This document shows positions 60,671-64,000 of a stretch of 64,000 nt of DNA, piece after piece; position 1 is the first letter of the stretch, and each line of letters begins with the position of its first letter. The translations under genes and the position numbers were made by a program. The DNA is taken from assembly GCA_009823395.1 (NCBI GenBank), contig CM020505.1, positions 24,671,083-24,735,082 on the forward strand. The letters run 5' to 3'. The stretch comes from Thamnaconus septentrionalis (taxonomy: Eukaryota; Chordata; Actinopteri; Tetraodontiformes; Monacanthidae). The notes beneath the pieces were generated by a model. That model was not told where the DNA came from and did not search any database. It saw only the letters and a list, made by a program, of their open reading frames with translations.

Positions 60671-60935
60671 AGCGCTAACCCGAGGCTTAAGCCTAGCGGT
60701 GTGTATACCTTTAAGCTAGGCTTAAGCCTAGCGGTGTGGCGGTGTGAACCCTTAACCGCGGCGGGTTAGGACTTGTGGTTGAATCCCGTCCCGGGCGAAG
60801 CCCGGGGCGGGATAGAGCGCGGGCCTTCCAGGGAGGCACCTCCAGGCATGGCCCCCATGTCCTCTTGGTGTGGTCCCACCACCCGGAGGTGGTGGGGGTT
60901 CAAAAAATTAGACCGTCTTGGTCGTGAATGAAGGT
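60671..60935. other. hairpin-rich segment
   Basis: The segment has an 18-bp perfect palindrome GCTAGGCTTAAGCCTAGC at 60715-60732, and AGGCTTAAGCCTAGCGGTGT occurs twice (about 60683 and 60719). Next come CCCGTCCCGGGC / GCCCGGGGCGGG (about 60787-60812) and CCACCACC-CGGA-GGTGGTGG (about 60878-60897). These stems lie on the 3' side (minus-strand sense) of the hammerhead motif and probably belong to the same element. Confidence 0.75.
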
Positions 60936-60939
60936 CGGC

Positions 60940-60990
60940 CTGACCGCGCGACGTTTCGGCCCAAGTGGGGCCTTCTTCAGGCGCAACCAA
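60940..60990 (-). ncRNA. hammerhead ribozyme motif (type I, minimal stem III), Penelope-like element type
   Basis: On the minus strand the core is CTGAAGA (60980-60974, matching CUGANGA), then one extra A, a 5-bp stem II GGCCC/GGGCC with loop CACTT, then GAAA (60957-60954), ACGT as a self-complementary stem III, and the cleavage triplet GTC with the predicted cut after C60950. Stem I pairs TTGGTTGCGC (60990-60981) with GCGCGGTCAG (60949-60940): ten consecutive pairs, four of them G-U. All conserved core bases are present except for the bulged A after CUGAAGA. A stem III this short cannot close alone, and minimal hammerheads of Penelope-like retroelements act as dimers, which fits ACGT. In such elements the ribozyme lies in the terminal repeats. 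No reverse transcriptase is present in the window. Confidence 0.65.
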
Positions 60991-60994
60991 CCTT

Positions 60995-61190
60995 GGGTGG
61001 GTGGGCTGGCGTGATGGCCATGTGCGCCGCCTAGTGGGCTTGCCTTGTCCCCGTTTTCCATGTTTGTCCCCCCTCCCCTTGTAAACGCTGCTCCCCCCTT
61101 GGTGTAATGCTGTTGTGTGCCATGTTGTGTTGTCTTAATTGAAATTATTTGTCCCCTTTAATGTCACTAATTGTGTTTTCCTCTGATTTT
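60995..61190. other. unique sequence, no feature
   Basis: T/C-rich sequence containing TGTCCCCGTTTTCC, TGTCCCCCCTCCCC and TTGTCCCC words. It may be the first exon or leader of the cassette transcript that follows, but nothing fixes a start. Confidence 0.3.
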
Positions 61191-61194
61191 TCAG

Positions 61195-61238
61195 GTTGCA
61201 GTTTAACGTCATGCCTAGGACAGTTCCAGATTGGTTTG
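61195..61238 (+). other. micro-exon cassette 1
   Basis: A 44-nt segment bounded by CCTCTGATTTTTCAG and TTTG|GTAAGTATG. It reads GTTGCAGTTTAACGTCATGC and is open as CSLTSCLGQFQIGL. It is closely similar to cassettes 2 and 7. Confidence 0.5.
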
Positions 61239-61314
61239 GTAAGTATGTGTGGTGGTTTAATTAATTAAGGTAATTATATTAATTGTATTAATTGTGTTTT
61301 TCTTGTTAATTTAG

Positions 61315-61361
61315 GTAGCAGTTTAGTGTCGTGCCCAGGACGGTTCCAAATTGGATTACAG
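61315..61361 (+). other. micro-exon cassette 2
   Basis: A 47-nt segment bounded by TTCTTGTTAATTTAG and ACAG|GTAAGTG, open as SSLVSCPGRFQIGLQ in the frame corresponding to cassette 1. The last three aligned codons (CAG/CAA, GGT/GGA, TTG/TTA) differ only silently. Confidence 0.5.
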
Positions 61362-61572
61362 GTAAGTGTTGTTGTAGAATTAATTATGGTAAGTATGGTG
61401 GTTGTGTGATGTTGTTGTTGTTGTGTTCTCTTTTCTCCTCCTTTCTTTCCCTTCTCCGCTGTCCCTTTCTCTTCCTCTTTCCCTCTCCTCTTCCCTTATG
61501 CTTCTAACCTTCGCCGTCCTTCTCCTCTGTCTCTATCCCTTGTTTTGTTCCGCCTTTTCCCCGTTTCCGGTT

Positions 61573-61594
61573 TTAGGGTTAGGGTTAGGGTTAG
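61573..61594. repeat. TTAGGG telomeric repeat, internal
   Basis: Three to four TTAGGG units directly preceding subtelomeric copy B (junction GGTTAGGTACAGGGGTAATA). Confidence 0.95.
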
Positions 61595-61595
61595 G

Positions 61596-61918
61596 TACAG
61601 GGGTAATAACCACGATCGGGAAATTCCCGATCCTCTAAAATGTCCATATCTCCACGGTGGAATGAGTTATAGACTTGAAATTTTATACACATGTGTATGA
61701 GGTGTGTACCTACGTGTGACGCGAGTTACGTGATGATGTCACTTCCGGTTCCGGAGTTATACCGGAAATAGCCATATCTCGGGAACCGTAGGTCGTAGAG
61801 ACTCGGGGACGGCACCAGCGTGTTCAGCATGGCCGAATTATGTCAGACGGATCAAGGTTCCAAGGTCGTAGGACTTACCGTTCTCGCGATATTTGCGTTT
61901 GAATTTCGCTATTCATTT
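61596..61918. repeat. subtelomeric block, copy B (fullest copy)
   Basis: The block runs from GGTAATAACCACGATCGG to GTTTGAATTTCGCT, about 320 bp. It includes a section absent from A and C (CACTTCCGGTTCCGGAGTTA to GGTCGTAG). It continues into sequence TTTCAATGGGAGATTCG (to about 62035) ending next to the following TTAGGG repeats. Confidence 0.9.
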
Positions 61919-62047
61919 CAATGGGAGATTCGTTGAGTGGCAAAAACAGCCAAGTGTTTTTCTCCGAAAAATCACCTCCCAGAAAGTGGTTTGGAGCACG
62001 TTTCAGGCCATTTGGAGTTGATACAACATGCCCTTTTAGGGTTAAAG

Positions 62048-62071
62048 GTTAGGGTTAGGGTTAGGGTTAGG
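62048..62071. repeat. TTAGGG telomeric repeat, internal
   Basis: Four units preceding subtelomeric copy C, with the same junction word GGTTAGGTACAGGGTAATA as copy B. Confidence 0.95.
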
Positions 62072-62072
62072 T

Positions 62073-62196
62073 ACAGGGTAATAACCACGATCGGGAAATT
62101 CCGATCCTCTAAAAATAATCCATATCTCCACGGTGGAATGAGTTATAGACTTGAAATTTTGTACACATGTGTATGGGCGTGTACCTACCTGTGGCG
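62073..62196. repeat. subtelomeric block, copy C (truncated)
   Basis: The block begins like copy B (GGTAATAACCACGATCGG) and follows it to GTACCTACCTGTGGCG, then stops and passes directly into TTAGGG repeats. The truncation point is thus capped by telomeric sequence. Confidence 0.9.
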
Positions 62197-62265
62197 TAGG
62201 GTTAGGGTTAGGGTTAGGGTTAGGAGTTGAAGTTGTTCCCCCTCCCATAGGAGGGTTAGGGTTAG
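62197..62265. repeat. TTAGGG telomeric repeats, interrupted
   Basis: About four and a half units (62197-62224), then a spacer with GTTCCCCCTCCCATAGG, then two further units to about 62265. Confidence 0.95.
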
Positions 62266-62276
62266 GAGTTAGGGTT

Positions 62277-62515
62277 GGTTTTGGAAAAAGGCCACGTCCC
62301 GAGCCAGGGCCAGGCGGTGCAGGCCTGCCGTGGAGTGGGAAGGCATGTCCCGGGTTCTGGATCCTGGTCTCAAGTTTTTTCCCACCACCCGAAGGTGGTG
62401 GGGGTTCAAATTGTCCTATCTTGACGTCTCAAGTGGATGTGAAGTCGGGCGCTGCCTGACGGTTCGAACCGAAACTTGTTTGTGCCTTCTTCAGGCGAGT
62501 GGCCGACCTGAAGGG
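62277..62515 (-). mobile_element. second copy of the hammerhead-bearing element, degenerate
   Basis: Shared landmarks with 60780-60990 are CCACCACCCG-A-AGGTGGTGG (62381-62400), GGGGTTCAAA next to it, and on the minus strand CGCCTGAAGAAGGC (about 62482-62495). After CTGAAGA the stem II region is expanded and the GAAA box reads GAAC, followed by CGTC. Stem I does not pair well. A ribozyme is therefore not supported here, but relationship to the first copy is. The left part, GGAAAAAGGCCACGTCC (62282-62298), recurs at 63880-63896 beside the terminal TTAGGG array. Confidence 0.6.
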
Positions 62516-62760
62516 ACCAAGGATGTTTGTCCTTGGCCACTTTTCTGGGCTCTGGGTCTTTCCTCTGCCCCATTCTTTCCTCTCCTCCTTCTTCTTCTCT
62601 TCCTCTGGACTTTTCTTCTTTGTGTCTCAATTTTGTTTTCTCCTTTTGACTGTAAATTTGTATTTCTCCCTTTTTCCAAATTGTATGTATTGTTGTTAAT
62701 TTGACCCCACCGTCATCCACAGCATGAGACTATTTGGTCTTCTTTTTGCTCTTCCTTCAG

Positions 62761-62787
62761 GTGGGAACCCTCATCTGCTGCCACCAG
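62761..62787 (+). other. micro-exon cassette 3
   Basis: 27 nt between TTTTGCTCTTCCTTCAG and CCAG|GTAAGTG; it reads VGTLICCHQ. Confidence 0.5.
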
Positions 62788-62905
62788 GTAAGTGTTTTCA
62801 ATTAGAATTAGTTCCGAATTATCTTCTTTTTGTATGATTATTGATTTGACCCCACCGTCATCTACTGCAGTTGACTATTTGGTCATTTTTCTGCTTTTCC
62901 CTCAG

Positions 62906-62932
62906 GTGGGAACACTCGTCTGCTGCCACCAG
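62906..62932 (+). other. micro-exon cassette 4
   Basis: 27 nt between CTGCTTTTCCCTCAG and CCAG|GTAAGTG; it reads VGTLVCCHQ. Two differences from cassette 3: one silent (ACC/ACA) and one conservative (Ile/Val). Confidence 0.5.
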
Positions 62933-62992
62933 GTAAGTGCTTTCAATTGGAATTGTTTCCTTGTTATAATGTTTTTTTCTTCTCTTTTTCAG

Positions 62993-63021
62993 GTTTCCAA
63001 TTGGTGTTCTTCGTCGTCCAG
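62993..63021 (+). other. micro-exon cassette 5
   Basis: 29 nt between TTTCTTCTCTTTTTCAG and CCAG|GTAAGTATG, reading FQLVFFVVQ or VSNWCSSSS depending on frame. Confidence 0.45.
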
Positions 63022-63096
63022 GTAAGTATGGGTTTTAAAATTGTTTTTTGTTTAATGTTTGTCTCTAATTGTGCCTTTTTTCTTCTTCTTTTTCAG

Positions 63097-63187
63097 GTTC
63101 GAATTGGTTCTTCTTCTTTCCTTTCTCCAACCCTTCTTTCTTTTCAGGTTGCAGTTTAATGTCATGCCCAGGACAGGTCCAATGTAG
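63097..63187 (+). other. micro-exon cassettes 6 and 7
   Basis: An acceptor TTCTTCTTCTTTTTCAG precedes 63097 (GTTCGAATTGGTTC). A second acceptor CCTTCTTTCTTTTCAG precedes 63148, which begins GTTGCAGTTTAATGTCATGC, a copy of cassette 1. It ends at GTAG|GTATAT (weak donor) or runs on to the poly(A) signal as a last exon. Confidence 0.4.
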
Positions 63188-63327
63188 GTATATATCCCTT
63201 TCTTTTCTTTTCTTCCTCTTGTCCTCTTCTTTCGCTTTCCCTCTTCCGTCCTTCTTCTTTCCCTTTTCTTTTCTCAAGTCATTCTTCCCTTTCTATTTCC
63301 TGAAACTGTATCCTTTCCATTTCCCAT

Positions 63328-63333
63328 AATAAA
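63328..63333 (+). terminator. poly(A) signal AATAAA downstream of the cassettes
   Basis: AATAAA at 63328-63333 in CCCATAATAAAAACTTTGG, with TG-rich sequence (TTGGCTCACACCCTGCAGTGG) after it. It would serve a plus-strand transcript formed from the cassettes. Confidence 0.4.
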
Positions 63334-63439
63334 AACTTTGGCTCACACCCTGCAGTGGCCTCTTCATTTTAGCTCAGCTGGAATTCTTCAATCAATGACT
63401 TCTCAAAAATTGAAAGGCGTGGACAATGGCGATTATCAG

Positions 63440-63800
63440 ATTTAGGCTTAGTGTCTTAGTTGCAGTACTTTGAGTTAAGTTTTGGGGTTAGGATCCGGGA
63501 TAGGAGCTTAGGACAGTGACCGAAGTAGGTTAAAGGTTAGGTTAGAGCTGGTAGTCCAAATTTAGGTTCAAATTAGGCAATAGTATGGATTTTTAGGTTC
63601 AGATTAGGCATTTAAATTGGACTAAGGTAGTTACCACTTAGGGTTAGGTTTAGGCTTGGGAGGGAATGGTTAAGTTTAGGCGTTCCCAAATTAGGGTTAA
63701 GATGGTTAGGTTTAGGCGTTCGAATTAGGGTTCTGTTTAGGCATGGGAAGGGGATGGTTAGGTTTAGTGATAAGATATGGGTTGAGAGTTTACTCCATTG
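63440..63800. repeat. degenerate telomere-like repeat region
   Basis: The region is rich in GGTTAGG, TTTAGGC and TTAGGGTT words. A unit of about 50 bp, AATGGTTAAGTTTAGGCGTT then C(CC)AAATTAGGGTT, is repeated imperfectly (about 63665-63760). Confidence 0.8.
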
Positions 63801-63930
63801 TGCCTCAAATGAAGGCTCTGCTTGAGGATCAAGAACCTCCCGGGGGCCAACCCTGGCGGCACTGGGCGGGATAGTTTTTGGAAAAAGGCCACGTCCAAGG
63901 AGCCAGAGACGGGCGGTGCAGGAGTTAGGA

Positions 63931-64000
63931 GGTTAGGGTTAGGGTTAGGGTTAGGGAGGTTAGGGTTAGGGTTAGGGTTAGGGTTAGGAGGTTAGGGGTT
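63931..64000. repeat. TTAGGG telomeric array at the window edge
   Basis: About ten TTAGGG units with occasional GGAGG interruptions, running to the end of the window and probably beyond. Orientation (G-rich strand 5' to 3' towards the right) is that expected of a right chromosome end. Confidence 0.95.

Larger units (their letters stand above)
62703..62992 (+). repeat. two tandem copies of a 145-bp unit carrying a 27-nt cassette
   Basis: GACCCCACCGTCATC starts at 62703 and again at 62848. Each unit holds TATTTGGTC, a pyrimidine tract, the 27-nt cassette and GTAAGTG(T/C)TTTCAATT. The duplication includes both the exon-like piece and its flanks. Confidence 0.9.

Overview
The window reads as genomic DNA of a teleost fish. 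It is dense in CA/GT, CT, AT and trinucleotide microsatellites. It also carries Tc1/mariner transposons, a LINE reverse-transcriptase fragment, a tRNA-derived SINE, three solo LTRs and vertebrate TTAGGG repeats. The only protein gene recognised with confidence is celf4, an RNA-binding protein of the CELF/Bruno-like family, on the minus strand. Its first coding exon lies at 49936-50239 and its second at 44789-44871. Together they encode residues 1-129, ending inside the first RRM.

Region by region. 1-44788 lies downstream of celf4 exon 2 and is presumed to be celf4 intron 2. I could not find a third exon there. It holds microsatellites, including a 385-bp AT tract and a GAT-type array of about 0.87 kb, a decayed LINE fragment (about 19.0-19.55 kb) and a Tc1-like transposon split by a 1097-bp solo LTR (33.46-35.80 kb). 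It also holds a hAT-like transposase pseudogene (37.7-38.1 kb), SINE fragments and some AT-rich stretches that may be conserved regulatory DNA. 44872-49935 is celf4 intron 1, carrying a 202-bp solo LTR. 49936-50460 is celf4 exon 1 with its CpG-rich, CT-rich 5' region and promoter.

Upstream of celf4 the character changes. 50.6-50.85 kb is an AT tract. 51.1-51.55 kb is a coding-like tandem duplication of unknown origin. 51583-52190 is a 608-bp solo LTR. 53.57-55.0 kb is a broken multi-exon gene copy on the plus strand that joins SET-domain pieces to an acidic linker and a Cys/His zinc-finger-like segment. 56.3-57.5 kb is a mariner-family remnant next to a 218-bp inverted-repeat MITE. 57.76-58.13 kb is a tRNA-derived SINE.

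From about 59.1 kb to the end the window is subtelomeric in nature. It has long inverted repeats, a polypurine tract with a Glu-rich frame and three copies of a block that each begin beside TTAGGG repeats. Two copies of a hairpin-rich element are present. One contains what looks like a complete hammerhead ribozyme core on the minus strand, of the type known from Penelope-like retroelements. A run of very small acceptor-exon-donor cassettes ends near a poly(A) signal. The last 70 bases are nearly pure TTAGGG repeat.

The two most interesting points are the hammerhead-bearing element embedded in telomeric repeats, a possible telomere-associated Penelope-like element, and the series of micro-exon cassettes beside it, which could form an unreported subtelomeric spliced transcript. 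Both are inferred from sequence alone.
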